Assembly: GCA_964036665.1 (NCBI GenBank)
Contig: OZ038530.1
Span: forward strand, 22,776,001 to 22,840,000
Reading direction: 5' to 3'
Source: Gordius sp. MW1
Taxonomy: Eukaryota; Nematomorpha; Gordioida; Gordea; Gordiidae
Length of the DNA: 64,000 nt
Below the pieces are notes generated by a model. That model was not told where the DNA came from and ran no database searches. It saw only the letters and a program-made list of their open reading frames with translations. This document shows, piece by piece, positions 1-12,260 of this stretch. Position 1 is the stretch's first letter, and the number at the start of each line of letters is the position of its first letter. The position numbers were made by a program, and so were the translations under genes.

Positions 1-1090
1 ATTATATTTTTGTGGAATGGCATGCAAAACTTATTTTAGAGTATGGGCTTTGAGCAAATGCATTATGTTATCTAATATTTGCCCGTTCGTACCAGCATTT
101 GGTTCACAGAGATCCTATTTAGAAATAGTTAATTATCTATTACTATTAGGCTTTATTTGTATCGATAAAAATTTAAACAATTCTTTTGCACATTTATTAA
201 ATAATATAAAACGTAAACTGTGGCGTCGCATTTGATATAGCATACGTTGTGTGTTTCAAAAATAAAAGTATTGTTTTGATATATCCTGAAAAATGTGTGC
301 TTGATAGCTGAGGAGACACATAAATGGCAAATACAAAGATATAAATTTCCTAACCTTTATTTTAATTAAGTTCAACATTGCAGAAATTAGCTTTGTGGTT
401 TTTGGAAAAAATATATTAGCCTGTTGATAAAATGAAAAATTCACTTAATCTTCAAAATAAATTTAAATTATAATTCAATGTTTAGCTTGCATTAGTAACT
501 CCAATTTGTATATGTTAGAGGTTGGCAAATGCTAAAATTTGGGTTCAAATCTAGCCCGTTATACTTTAATTTTACACACCCGTCCGTTAAGATTAATTTA
601 ATTACCTTAAATGTTTGTTAGCAAATATATATTGTCTTTTATAGCTCCTAACTATGATCAAGAACAAATAAATAATAATTTAAATTTTAAATAATGGATC
701 ACCTAAATAAAACTTATCTCATATTTTAAAATTAAAATTTTATTGTCCAACGAAACGTATTAAAAATAAAGGTGCCGGGTGTTTTAATGTTCACAAATTT
801 TGACACTTTTATCTAAATTTTTTTTTTTACATTTTTGGACATATAATTAATTTTATGGTCGTTACCTGGTGATATCGTATGCAGACGGAGTAGGTTAGGA
901 TGAGGTCGCTTTTGGTTGGTGTGAGGTGTTTTAGGTATCAAAATCAAGACACACCTTTGTTATGCTATAATAGCTGATATCAACTCCATGCAATCTTATG
1001 CCATAGGCACAGACTAATAAAACCATAGACTACCCAACAGATGATACTTTTAAGTAAGGGTATATATAGTCCGCCATGATATGCGTAGGG
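1..1090. other. AT-rich non-coding stretch, no gene seen
   Basis: Only short open frames occur here, and none has recognisable protein character. No repeat or promoter could be defended. Confidence 0.6.
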
Positions 1091-1093
1091 GAG

Positions 1094-2248
1094 ACCGGGG
1101 CTATCGTTGCCATAAAATTTAAGCGCCATTTTAAACTATGTAAAAAAGACATTCAAAAAAATGTTTTTAGTCGTATATTCTCTTATATTTTTTAACACCA
1201 CAACATGTTTCTAATTCCAGAGATTTGAAAAAAACGCATTTTTGATAAATCTATAAAATGCCCAGGGCTACTCCCATAAGCGCTATAACACCCTTAGTAA
1301 TTTTTTGATATTTTATCTATGAAAACTTCTAATTAACGTTAAAAAAAGTACGAAATAACCAAAATATCAAGTATACTTTTTGTATAAATCGTTTTTTAGT
1401 ATTAGCAAATATTTTACAGATAAAAAATATCAAGATTGCAACAAAATCGCTGGGCTCACATGTAGCAACCTTTGCATGTAAAGCAATCTTCATGTTGATG
1501 TCGAATTTATAGTCTTTGCATGCACTGCAATAATCTTTATTTATTTATTTTATTGTTTTTTTTTTTTAACAACTTCGGTTTATTTTATATTTTTTATAGA
1601 GGGAGAGGCAAAGTTTGTTTGGTTATATCCCTTAACTATTTTAGTTTCTTTGCTTTTCCTTTTCATGGGCGAAGGTATCGATTAAATAAAAGGTGGAGGG
1701 AAGCAAAAAGTCCGGCTATAATTTAATATGAGTGTGTTGAATAAAAATTGATAAATTCAACCACAAATTCAGTAAATATATAAAAACTTTTGAATTTTTT
1801 TCTTGGGGGGGGGGGGCACCTGCCCCTTGCTTGACCCATTCTTATTCGTTTTGCACTGATGTTACAATTTTTGAAAGTATGAATGAATAGAAGAGTAATT
1901 TTGGCCCCGGTCTCAATAGCCTCCTGGTTAAAATATTTTTTTTAAAGTTTTTATGACAGGGTTCAGCAAAACTGTTTATTCCTAGCATTTTATTATGTAA
2001 AAATTCCACTGTATCATCTAAAACATGTTTTGGTTATAAAAACTGATAGTTCAAAAGTTATTAACGAAAAAGATAAATTAAAAAAATAGCTTCTAGCCCC
2101 GAAAACTCTTATCTTCTCTAAATAATTTTATCCAATAATCCCGAAACGAGCCTTTATACATTTTGTATATAATGTGACTGGATAAAAATTAACATCACGA
2201 AAATTAACCGAGAAGATGTGTATAGCCCGAGAAACGTATAGCCCCGGT
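1094..2248. mobile_element. Putative element with GGGGCTAT-type inverted termini
   Basis: The left end reads ACCGGGGCTATCGTT (1094-1108). The right end, AACGTATAGCCCCGGT (2233-2248), is its reverse complement apart from one inserted base. A further GGCCCCGGTCTC copy lies internally near 1905 in the right-end orientation. No coding frame of note is present. Target duplications were not identified, so this may be a non-autonomous DNA transposon or a decayed repeat. Confidence 0.45.
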
Positions 2249-2503
2249 GTAATATCCATTTCCACGACGCTTAAAAAAATCGACATGCCAATCAAAAAAT
2301 TTTCTTAAAATTTGAAATTAAATTTCTATGGGCTAAGACAAACGTCAATCAACAGATGTTTTTAGTTACTAACCTATAAAATTCACAAAAAATATTGATT
2401 ATAATTCAACCATGGTTTACAAGATTAATTAAAATTTATCATATTTGTAATTAAAATTTTTCATATTTAGCATTCTGCATTTGCTTCTTTTGATATGTGT
2501 TTT

Positions 2504-3240
2504 TGAGCTTGAGCTGATGATCATTGATCTATGTTTATAATTCCTTTTAAATGGCTGATATAATTTATAAAGTCAATATTGTATTTGGTACATTTAATAA
2601 CCTAAGGGATATTTGAGTGAGTATTTAAATACATTAGCTAATGATCATTATATCTGATCTATGTTTATAAGCCTATCTTTTTAATTGTAATTTTGGTAAA
2701 GCTAATTGATGAACTCAATATTGTATTTGGTACATTTATAATAACCTAAGGGATATCTGTTGAGCTTGAGCTAATGATCATTATATCTGATCTATGTTTA
2801 TAAGCCTATCCTTTTAATTGTAATTTTGGTAAAGCTAATTGATGAACTCAATATTGTATTTGGTACATTTATAATAACCTAAGGGATATCTGTTGAGCTT
2901 GAGCTAATGATCATTATATCTGATCTATGTTTATAAGCCTATCCTTTTAATTGTAATTTTGGTAAAGCTAATTGATGAACTCAATATTGTATTTGGTATA
3001 TTTATAATAACCTAAGGGATATCTGTTGAGCTTGAGCTAATGATCATTATATCTGATCTATGTTTATAAACCTATCCTTTTAATTGTAATTTTGGTAAAG
3101 CTAAATGATAAACTCAATATTGTATTTGGTACATTTATAATAACCTAAGGAATAGCTGAGTTAGTACTTGAATACATTGAGCTTGAGCTAATGATCATTA
3201 TATCTAATCTATGTTTATAAGCCTATCCTATTAATTATTT
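2504..3240. repeat. Tandem repeat, about 133-bp unit, about six copies
   Basis: The marker GCTAATGATCATTATATC starts at 2637, 2770, 2903 and 3036, an exact 133-bp period. A diverged copy begins near 2513 (124 bp earlier), and a last copy at 3187 follows a 151-bp unit with an extra insertion. The inner copies are almost identical, which implies recent homogenisation. Confidence 0.93.
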
Positions 3241-3600
3241 TTATTGTCTATAAGCTTAAAACTAAGGTAAAGTTTATAACTTAGACTTATAAAGTAAAAG
3301 ATTTTTTACTTCAAATGATTATGTGCATCTTTAACAAAACTAAAGATGAAAATACAAATGCTTGAGCTTGACTAAACTGATATTCATAAAATTTATAAAA
3401 TACATGTGAAAAAAAAGATTTGATAATATTTTTAAATGGCTAAATTGATAGTTTGTTAGTGATTCTCTAAATTTTAATTTATAATTTAGATAATTATGCA
3501 TAGTAATTCCTTATAATATTTTGAAAGTCTTGTGTCGTCATTTTAGTGTCTGCAAAAAAAATACATGTTTTTGTGCCAAAACTAACCTATTGAGCTTTTA
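3240..3600. other. AT-rich spacer, nothing recognised
   Basis: No open frame or repeat of note lies between the tandem array and the promoter-like region. Confidence 0.5.
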
Positions 3601-3605
3601 GGAAG

Positions 3606-3730
3606 ATCACGTGATATGGCATATAACTCGTTATTATGCCATATTAACCAATAGGAATGTTCAACTGAGCGTCGTCGTTTTTTAAATGTCGACGTTTCAG
3701 ATCATTACACCGGTCTTCCCTATATAAAAG
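3606..3730 (+). promoter_or_regulatory. Putative RNA polymerase II promoter (E-box palindrome, CCAAT, TATA)
   Basis: In order: a perfect 10-bp palindrome ATCACGTGAT with a CACGTG E-box core (3606-3615); an inverted repeat ATATGGCATA / TATGCCATAT (3614-3623, 3635-3644) overlapping it by two bases; CCAAT (3648-3652); and TATATAAAAG (3721-3730). This order and spacing suit an animal core promoter with initiation expected near 3750-3760. Transcription is inferred. Confidence 0.55.
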
Positions 3731-3785
3731 AGACGTTTCCGATTAAAAGGCAACTTTACAAAAGGCAACTCATCATTAACTCATC

Positions 3786-4123
3786 ATGAGTTATCCATTC
3801 GTTGTGGATTTTGAACATGATTCCCCAAACCTATACCTGTGCTGGTAAAATCGCAAAGACCCTTCCGCTTCAGCTCGAGAGGGCTTCCCCAAGTAAATTT
3901 ATAAACTTAAATTTTTTAGGATGCTTCGCAATAAAGTATGCAAATTGCCTTCTTGGTTTTGGAACACTATCCATCCATGAAAAACAGCCGAATGAGATTT
4001 AATGATGTGATTTGCCAATCGGCTATGGAAAACAATATTGGTAGAAGTATCCTGAGAGAGGAGGTAACCCAAGATCAGTGGAATAAGATGGAGGCCCTAA
4101 TACCAGATCTGCTGAAATTTTAG
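3786..4123 (+). CDS. Candidate small two-exon gene, function unknown
   Basis: An ATG at 3786 lies about 60 bp below a TATA box. Exon 1 (3786-3844, 19 codons plus 2 nt) ends at a GTAAAA donor. Joined to an AG acceptor at 3935-3936, it continues in frame through 3937-4123 and gives an 81-residue protein. The second exon is rich in charged and polar residues. A second acceptor at 3918-3919 gives a shorter product ending near 3979. An AATAAA signal lies at 4500. No family is recognised, and the gene model rests only on promoter placement and splice-site fit. Confidence 0.35.
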
Positions 4124-4499
4124 ATTATCAAAGGCCCTTGGTCAAAACACCTTTGTACTAGTTTATCAGGGAGTGAGTTATTTTCACTGGACATCAGCAA
4201 AACAGAAGCTATACATAAGTCATTAGAAAGTCGATTGATGTTTGTATCAAGTATAATACTATTCTTTTTTTAAATTCGCTCATTGCTTGAGCTGTTAGAA
4301 TTAGTTCAACCTATTTTATTAGCCAAAATGTGACTTTTCTACAACTTTAAGTAACACAAAAGTGCCTAAGTAAATAAGCAAACTAGTTGTTCAAAATTAT
4401 GTAATGAAACATTGAAAACATTTTACAATTGAGTTTGTTAACTGTTTTTGGCAGAATATATTTATTTTGAAATACAATCTGACCATCATTTGTTAACTG

Positions 4500-4505
4500 A
4501 ATAAA
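4500..4505 (+). terminator. Polyadenylation signal AATAAA of the candidate small gene
   Basis: This canonical hexamer lies about 380 bp after the proposed stop. In AT-rich DNA it is weak evidence alone. Confidence 0.3.
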
Positions 4506-4509
4506 ATGA

Positions 4510-5530
4510 GTTTCTAAGTATAGGGCCCTGCTCCCCTTACTTAAAAGCTTAACACAATGAGTTTTTTATACAAAAAATTTTTTGCTTATAAGCTTAAAAA
4601 ATAGGATCTTAAAAAATCTGTAATTTATAAAACATGATTATATGCTAGGTAACTTAATTCTTAGAATTATATATGGAATTGATTTCCATTTTTTAATTTA
4701 ATTTATGTGAATACTAAAGTTTTGGTAGTTTTGATATGAATTAAATTTTTGATGTTATATGATCTCTTATTGTTTCATATAGATATATTGTTCTTTTATT
4801 ATAATTATATGCTAGGTTAAATAATTATGAAAATTAAGGGTGATCTAATTTCTAATAAATGTCAAAGTTGCATATTTGCTAGGATTATATTCTATGTTAA
4901 TTTATTAATTGTTTCATAGTATAACAGATTTGTAATCTTTAGTAGATGAAAGTCTTAAACCTGGCTTAATCTATTCTATAGTATTTAATTTTATATTTTT
5001 AACCACTTAAATATTAGAATAATCCTACTGGGTATCAATCACACATTATATTAATTTAAACCTTAGAAATTTAATTGTCATTTATTAATACTGTTGAGCC
5101 TCTTTATTATTTATAATTTATCCCTATTTGAATATTTTTTTTTTTTTTTTTTTCTACAATATAAAGAAACGCTAATGTTAACTTATATCCAAATTTTTTT
5201 TTAATATTGAATTTTATAAATAACAATCAATTGTAGCATTTTTTGATTATTTTACCTTCTTTAGCGCTTATAATCCTGATTAATTTGCAGATTGTTGGTC
5301 TTTATAATTTATTCCCAATTCTAATTTATAATTAATTTATTTACATTTACAATAATTAAGCATGGAAATTATATCAAATTTATGTTAACCATCCAGTATT
5401 AGCTTTAAATAGTATAGCTTCTTTATTACAATTTATCGTTGTAAGAATTTTAATTATTCAAATCTTGATAAATAATTTAAAGTAGTTTGAGTACTCTTGC
5501 AATCCTATCTCACATATTTCAAAGTTAGAA
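4510..5530. other. AT-rich non-coding stretch with a poly(T) tract
   Basis: No supported gene is present. A T-rich homopolymer run lies near 5136-5153. Confidence 0.6.
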
Positions 5531-6779
5531 GTCTATCCCCTAGACATAAGGCGTCAATACTAATATACCGAGATAGGGACTAACCCCTTCCCACGCATTT
5601 ACATTATTCGCACTAATATTCCTTCTCAATGGGTGGTCCGGACTTGATATCTCTCCCTCCTCCCACTCCCTATTCTCACGCTTACTACAGGCAGAAATCC
5701 TACCCATCTTACTATGGTTGTTTATGCTTTTCCTTTTTACCCCCAACCCCCTCCCCTTCGAGAGTATTCTCTATGTGCAAGACAAGAAATAGCTACTCTA
5801 TATTATACAAATTTATTATTCTCCTGCTTACGCTCCCGGAAGAAATCTGGCGTCATTACCCAAATATGAATTTAAAAATAGGTCGAGGCGCCCTCTTATT
5901 GTTAAAATATTTCCCTACAAATATGGGGTTATTACCATTAATCAACTGCCTGTACAAATACTTTCTAAAATGCTATAATATATAAAAACTTTTACCCTAA
6001 TTCACCACACTTGATGATAATGTCTAACACTCTCAGTGAGTCTATTAAATTTTACTTCGGAAATAAAGATCAATTTATTAAACGGGTTTAATTCTGTCCC
6101 GGCTCTACAATGGAATTTGCTACGGGCCGAGTCGGATTTCTTTGTTTCAAATGGTCGAGCACGCAATCCCTTTATTATGCTCCGACGGAATGTTGTCCCG
6201 ACATCATTTCTATAATTTCAAGAAATGTAGGCTCAAGAGTTCTAGTTACATTGGAAAGATATAGTTTTTACGGGCTTTAATAAGTTAAGGTTAGAGTAAA
6301 TAGGCTATTATGGGTACGTCTAGTTATTGCCTCTCCGTTTTAATTTTTGCCTGGTGTCGTTGTTTTAAAAAAATAAGATTTTCTATTGGCGTTAAAGCTG
6401 TTGCCCCGTTCCCCTCCACGTCTATTTCTTGCGAGCAGTCATAATGTAGCTACTCTATTTTTAACAAATATATTATTCTCCTGCTTAATGCTCCTGGAAG
6501 AGATCTCCTTCAATACTAATACGCACGATAAATACCAGAGGGAAGTAGATTGGCGCCTTCTCTATAAGGATAAGTCTAAGCCCACCCCTCTTCAAAAAAG
6601 GTCTTATTTATATTCAGTAATTTAAATACATTCTCACTTCTGAATTTTTAACATTATACGAAACACAACTACGTTTGATTTCAATACCTTTCATTTCTGC
6701 CAGCTCATTAAGGATTAAAATTCATTGTTAACTCGGTTCCATTCCACCCCGACTTTCAAACTCTTATCCTCCAATTATA
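5530..6779 (+). repeat. Probable 5' region of the LINE, with a diverged internal duplication
   Basis: The sequence becomes pyrimidine-rich and C-richer than its surroundings and leads into the LINE reading frame. A segment near 5793-5850 (core ATTATTCTCCTGCTTA) recurs near 6449-6508, an offset of about 656 bp, followed by weaker similarity around GGCGCC at 5888 and 6551. This could be two partial 5'-UTR units. The true 5' end of the element is not visible. Confidence 0.45.
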
Positions 6780-9649
6780 ATGATATTAAAACTCGGATCT
6801 TTAAATACCCAAACGCTAAGGGAACCAGGTTCCTTGCAGGCCCTTACTTTATTTGCCTCCCACCACTGCATCCACATTTTCTGCGTCCAACAAACAAGAT
6901 ACCCACATCGAAAAGTCCTCCCCGTTAACGATTATGTTTTTTACGCCACCGAGTCTGGCCAAGAATCTGCAACAGGGGTGGGTACATTTATCAAACGCGA
7001 CCTCAAGGTTATTAGCGTTGACTACGTGAACAATAGACTTTTAATCATTCACCTACAAATAAAAAATCGGTGTGTTTCAATTTTTAACGTATACGCTCCC
7101 CCCTCTTCCAAAAATTTTCAATCGATGGAATCCCTCCTGCAAAACATCACAGATAAATTGAAAGCTAAACATATTAATATCCTCGTTGGTGACTTCAATG
7201 CCTCCGTCCAACGATCACTGGGGGATAATAAATTGGTAATTGGCCCTAATTCTATAGGTCCGACTAACCGAAATGGCAAACTGCTCAAAAAATTCTGCCA
7301 CAATCACAAACTAAAGATAACCTCAACTTTTTCCGACCTTCCTCTAGAAAACCTAATCACATACCAAAAAAACGAAAATCACCGAGGTACCCAAATTGAT
7401 CATATAATATGCCAATTAAGAAACCACAAAATGATAAAGAACTTTCACACCATTCAGCCTATCTTAAATACAGATCATTTTGTAATCGTAGCAGATCTCT
7501 TTATTAATCCCTCCTCTCTCCACACGTCAAAAAAACTTAAAAAATACCCATCTGGAGCTAACATAATCAGAGACATCTCTCAGCTTGTGCCCTCATTACA
7601 AACAGCCTCGAAGTCACTTGGGGATCTTGCCCCTCTCTCAGTCAATGACCATAATGACTTGTTAGCGAAGTTTTTTACCCCATCCCAGAGTAACCTTCAT
7701 GTCAACATCAAGTCCTGGTTCTCCATCGATACCATTAATTTACTCGAGACCCGTTATAACGTTTTTAAGGATAAGACACTTAGAAATAAAAAAGCATGGG
7801 TCCAAGAACTCACAAAAAAGATCAAAGCTGCAATAAAAAAGGACAAGGCTAACTACTTATCAAGCAAACTAAAAGAAGCAGAATCTGCGGCTCGTACTAA
7901 CAATACACACACCCTTTACAAAATTCTAAGGAACATCACCGCAAAATTTGCCGATAAACATAACTACAACACAATACAAAATGAACACAGCTCCAACGAT
8001 TCTTTGATCCAAACCGAGGCTTGGGAGAACCACTTTCGTTCCATTCTAGATCGCCCTTACTCAATCCCCTGTTCTGACATATTCCTTGACTTTATTAACA
8101 ACTTTAAAACACCGACCACCCCTTGTATCAGATTAGAACCTCCCTCCATGAATGAAATAAAATCCGTTTTAAAATCCCTCAAACTTCATAAAGCTCCTGA
8201 TGCAGACAGAATCACAGCTGAAGCCCTTAAGGCTGATTACACCCTGTCTAGCGAACTCTTGCATCAACTCTTCACAAAAATCTGGCAACAAGAGCTCATC
8301 CCTCACGCTTGGTCTACTGGTCTACTTAGTAAAATCTATAAAAAAGGAGACCCATCTCTTCCCGACAATTATAGAGGGATCACAATCATAAATAACATTT
8401 CCAAGGTTTTTATAAAAATAATATACAGGAGGATTTATCCATTCATTGATGATAATTTAAAAAGTAACCAAGCCGGCTTTCGTAAGTCTAAAACCACAAT
8501 TGAACATATCCTTACCCTTAAAAATATTATTGACATCTCCTCTAAATCTAAATCACCTTTAGTGCTAACATTTGTCGACATTCAAAAAGCTTTCGACTCC
8601 CTCTCCCATCTTTACATATGGGAATCTTTATGCCTACTAGGAATTCCAAAAAAAATTATTAGACTTATTTTCTTTCTCTACAAGGATATGAAAGTGGTCA
8701 TAAAACATCTACACCACCGCTCAAACCCGATCCAAGTCAATTTAGGAGTTAGACAGGGATGTCCATTATCTCCTCTACTATTCATTACGGCAATGAATCT
8801 CATAATAAAAAGATCCACCCTGCCTTTCGACGGTCTCCACATGAACGGCACCAAACTGTCTTCACTGCTTTTTGCTGACGATTTATGCATCGTATCAGAT
8901 TCAATTCTTAAAACACAGAACTTTGCCGATAGGTTCGTCTTAGAATGCAAGAAAGCCGGTTTAATAATTAACCCAATCAAGTCTAACATGCTAACTATTA
9001 ACTTACCCCACCAAAATACTACCTTGATTATCAACAACACATTAGTTCCCTTTTCAGATTCAATAAACTACTTAGGAGTGACCCTTTCTTCAGATACATA
9101 CTCCCACCAAGATGCCTCTAATAAAATAGCTAAAGCACTAAAGAGATTTTATTCCTGCTATTCGATCTGGAAATCTCACGAACTAGCTCTACCAACCCGC
9201 CTCCGTCTATTCAAAACCACCATACTACCGGTATTCCTCTATGGATGCGAAACGTGGTCCCTAAAAGGCCCGACTCTTAAAGCTGCCCAAACCAAACTTA
9301 ACAAAATGCTAAGAATAATTTGTAAAATATTCTACCCAGTTGTAATTAGCAACCCAAACCTTTGGACCCTTTGTGAAATCCCTCCCATTAAAAACATAAT
9401 AATATCACGGAAGTGGAACTTCTTAGCCCACCAGACTAGACGCAATGGACTAAACATTTGCTTAAGATCAATACTATGGAGACCGCCCCAACTAAGAAAT
9501 CTAAAATGTCGAGGATCCTGGATCCACAAAACTTTCTCTGAACTCCGCTCTCTCAACCACGAGTGGAATACTATAATCCCCATAATGCAAAACAGATCCG
9601 CTTGGAAAACCTTCTCTGCCTCCAATTTCCCCACAAAGTATCCCCTCCC

Positions 9650-9711
<62 letters not shown>

Positions 9712-9737
9712 AGCCTGAGTTCTGGGTTTCAAACTAG
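6780..9737 (+). CDS. LINE polyprotein: APE endonuclease plus reverse transcriptase
   Basis: One uninterrupted 985-codon frame. Residues about 1-240 are an apurinic-type endonuclease with GDFNA (137-141), IDHI (206-209) and TDH (231-233). Residues about 470-745 are the reverse transcriptase: NYRGIT, QAGFRK, FVDIQKAFDS (about 597), GVRQGCPLSPLLF (about 656) and FADD (about 697). A LYGCETW block follows. The block pattern is RTE-like, but the clade is not certain. The endonuclease motif usually read as QET is QQT here (residues 37-39), replacing the metal-binding Glu with Gln by a possible single base change. The last 19 or so Phe codons come from a 58-base T tract, so the genuine C-terminus is probably near residue 960. 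The frame is otherwise undamaged, implying a recent copy. Confidence 0.93.
9653..9710. repeat. Poly(T) tract, 58 bases, at the end of the LINE frame
   Basis: This is an unbroken run of T, read as Phe codons in the LINE frame. It lies inside the element rather than at its 3' end, because LINE-like 3'-UTR sequence follows. An A tail in this position would be the expected pattern; a T tract is not. Confidence 0.95.
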
Positions 9738-10295
9738 TTAACCATGGAGAACCTTCTAGGCCTTACACCGAAATCTGAGTGGATAATCGGTAGCCCCTCA
9801 ACCCAACTGCATCGTAAATAAGCCCCAATCCGACGCCCAAACTAGCTAACCAGGGATGGAGAGCCTCCTAGCGAGTACCACAATCTGATTGGAGAAGCGG
9901 TAGCTCCTCAAACCAACCACATCGGAAAAACACTTTCTTTCCACACCATCGATCCGTGAGCCCGAGGCCGACGCTCTAGCGAACAATGGAAAACCTTCAA
10001 GTCCTCTTATCGCAATCTCAAGGAAGTGTCGTATCCTTAATATTTAATATTTATATGCTTATATTAGTCTCATGTATGGTCCGCTTTTGCTTATACTTTA
10101 GTGCTTCTTACTAACAGTACTGACCTTCGCTTTAGTATACTAACAAATTAACCACTAACCTACTAACAACTGAACACGTAACCTTTGGTTAGCGTGGCCC
10201 GAGATGCACCAATGGTGTTAGATGGGACTCAATCTTAGCTTGCCGATTTAGCTAAGCTCTTGTTTGTCATCGGGGCTTATACATACATACATACA
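9711..10295 (+). repeat. LINE 3' UTR with three diverged tandem units and a TACA tail
   Basis: Related units start near 9733, 9839 and 9975. Each contains an ACTAG/CTAGC start, a block like GGAGAACCTT, and AATCTGA or AATCTCA. The region ends with repeated TACA around 10270-10290, the short-microsatellite type of tail seen in RTE-like and related LINEs. This places the 3' end of the element at about 10290. Confidence 0.65.
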
Positions 10296-11700
10296 TACCC
10301 TATATAAAAAAACTAAACGCATTTGTGCTGAATTTATATATTATAAATTTATAAATTTTTATAAAGCTAATATAAGCTAAAAATAAACCTGACAAAAAGT
10401 AATACGTATGTTAAGATAAAACTAGATTAGAACTACATTCGTAATAGTTGAAATTTTGTAGAACATTTATATATAATAGGAGATAATAAGTTATCGTCAA
10501 AAGTAATATTAGAGCCATCTATTATTTATTTTCTATCCGCTAAAAAGCTTAGTATTTGACATTATTGTTTGAGTAGATATAAAATTTGACTATATCATCA
10601 TATAAAATTTAACCTGCATCTAATACAAAATAATTAATTGTCAATTAAAATAATCATAACCTAGCTTACACCATAACACTCTCCTTTCCTTGACATAGAA
10701 TACACGATAGTAGTCACGTCAAATGGTGCAAATTTAAATGTAAAATATATGTGGGGATTGTTATGCTTAATATACAACTAATTGATATTAACTTTGAATT
10801 ATGAAATTGTTTAAAAATTAATTGCTATTAGCATTTTTTCTAATATTTAATTTGGATAAATAAAAAGGATGTTAATTTTACATTACTAAGGAAAAAGTTA
10901 AGTCTCCTTATATAACCAATTCCTTAAAAAAATAGTTCTTAGATTATTATCAAGCATAAAATTTGATATTACCCTAAAATTTGCAAGTAACCTTTAGCCA
11001 AGTCTAGGGCTTAATTCACACCTGACTTTTTCATAATAAGCTTATGGCAACATGCTATTATTAAATAACATTTAAATATTATTAAACTATTTGCTACTTT
11101 GTAAACATTGTTGTGAACCTCAGTTTTATCAATTGACCATACCAATGATGAATAATTTATTCGACCAGACAATATGAAAAACAAAAATTGGATAAAACTT
11201 GTTTTGAAGTGATTATTAAAAGGTTAGTTATTAGTGTATACAATGCTTATTTAATATTCTGTTTAATCTATTTAAATTTTTTATAAATACTTTCACTTAG
11301 AAAATGTTATTATATTTAAAGGTAAATTAAAGTATTTATGCTATAATGGATTATACATTCACTATTATAAATAATTTTTTAACAATCCTTTTTAAATAGA
11401 TTTTTCTATTTGCACTTAGCAGGTTATAGCAAACAATGAAAATTTTCTGCATAAGGTGGTCGTTATTCTCTTTATAATTCGCCAGGGCTAAACTAAAATT
11501 AACTTATATTTAAGAATCTGCACAAGTATACACATTTCAGCATACATATCAAGGTCTATGTTTGAAATGGTTGATTATAGATAATAAAAGCGTCAAGTTA
11601 TACAATATGCAAATCCATGTAAAAGAGAGAATATCTTACTAATTTCCTTAAATTGATTTCATTTGAAGTATTAAACTTTAATAGTAAAAATATTTTAAAG
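10296..11700. other. AT-rich non-coding stretch, no gene seen
   Basis: Only short random frames are present, and no repeat structure was recognised. Confidence 0.6.
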
Positions 11701-12260
11701 TAATAAGTAGGGATGCGGAGAGTCCGAGAAAAATCTATTGAAAAATTGGGTCGAGGTCCAGCCGAGAATTTCGACCTCAAGACGAGACGATACGAGATCT
11801 CGGCTTTTAAATTTTAATTGTTTTTACAAGGCTGTAATATGTGCCTCTTAATACATATGTCATAAATATTAATAAAAAGTATCAATCCGAACCTTTTAGG
11901 TTACTATAACATTATACTCAACATGCAATAAATTTTTTAGACACGAAGTGATGAAGGTTATTGCAGATGGCTACAACTTTTTTTTAAAATTATTTATCTA
12001 AAAACATCACATATATTTGCCAATGCTAACTAAGGATTCCATTTCGTAAAATCTTTAATATATAAAATAATTTAAATAAATTAGGGGGAAAATGAAGATA
12101 GTTTAAATTATTTTTATAAGAGTCGGAACATGTCTAGCTTTCTCGTCTAGATGAGACCGAGATTTTTTTAGACAGAGACGAGATTCTCATATTAGCACCC
12201 GAGACGAGACTGGATTTTGCTCTTGAGACCCAGACGAAACGAGATCGAAACACTGTGTTT
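11700..12260. repeat. Degenerate repeat rich in GAGACGAGAC
   Basis: Both flanks (11709-11805 and 12120-12255) are dense in variants of GAGACGAGAC and CGAGATC, separated by about 300 bp of AT-rich DNA. This resembles the subterminal-repeat layout of a non-autonomous DNA transposon. Termini and target duplications were not resolved. Confidence 0.4.

Noticed and set aside
17..235. 72-codon open frame at the left edge
   Set aside because: Random composition, no homology pattern, AT-rich start; likely a chance frame.
3893..3919. A 27-nt intron in the small candidate gene
   Set aside because: GT-AG ends are present, but it is shorter than any other intron seen here, and the longer intron gives a better open frame.
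8678..9040. Minus-strand frames inside the LINE
   Set aside because: Shadows of the LINE polyprotein frame on the opposite strand.
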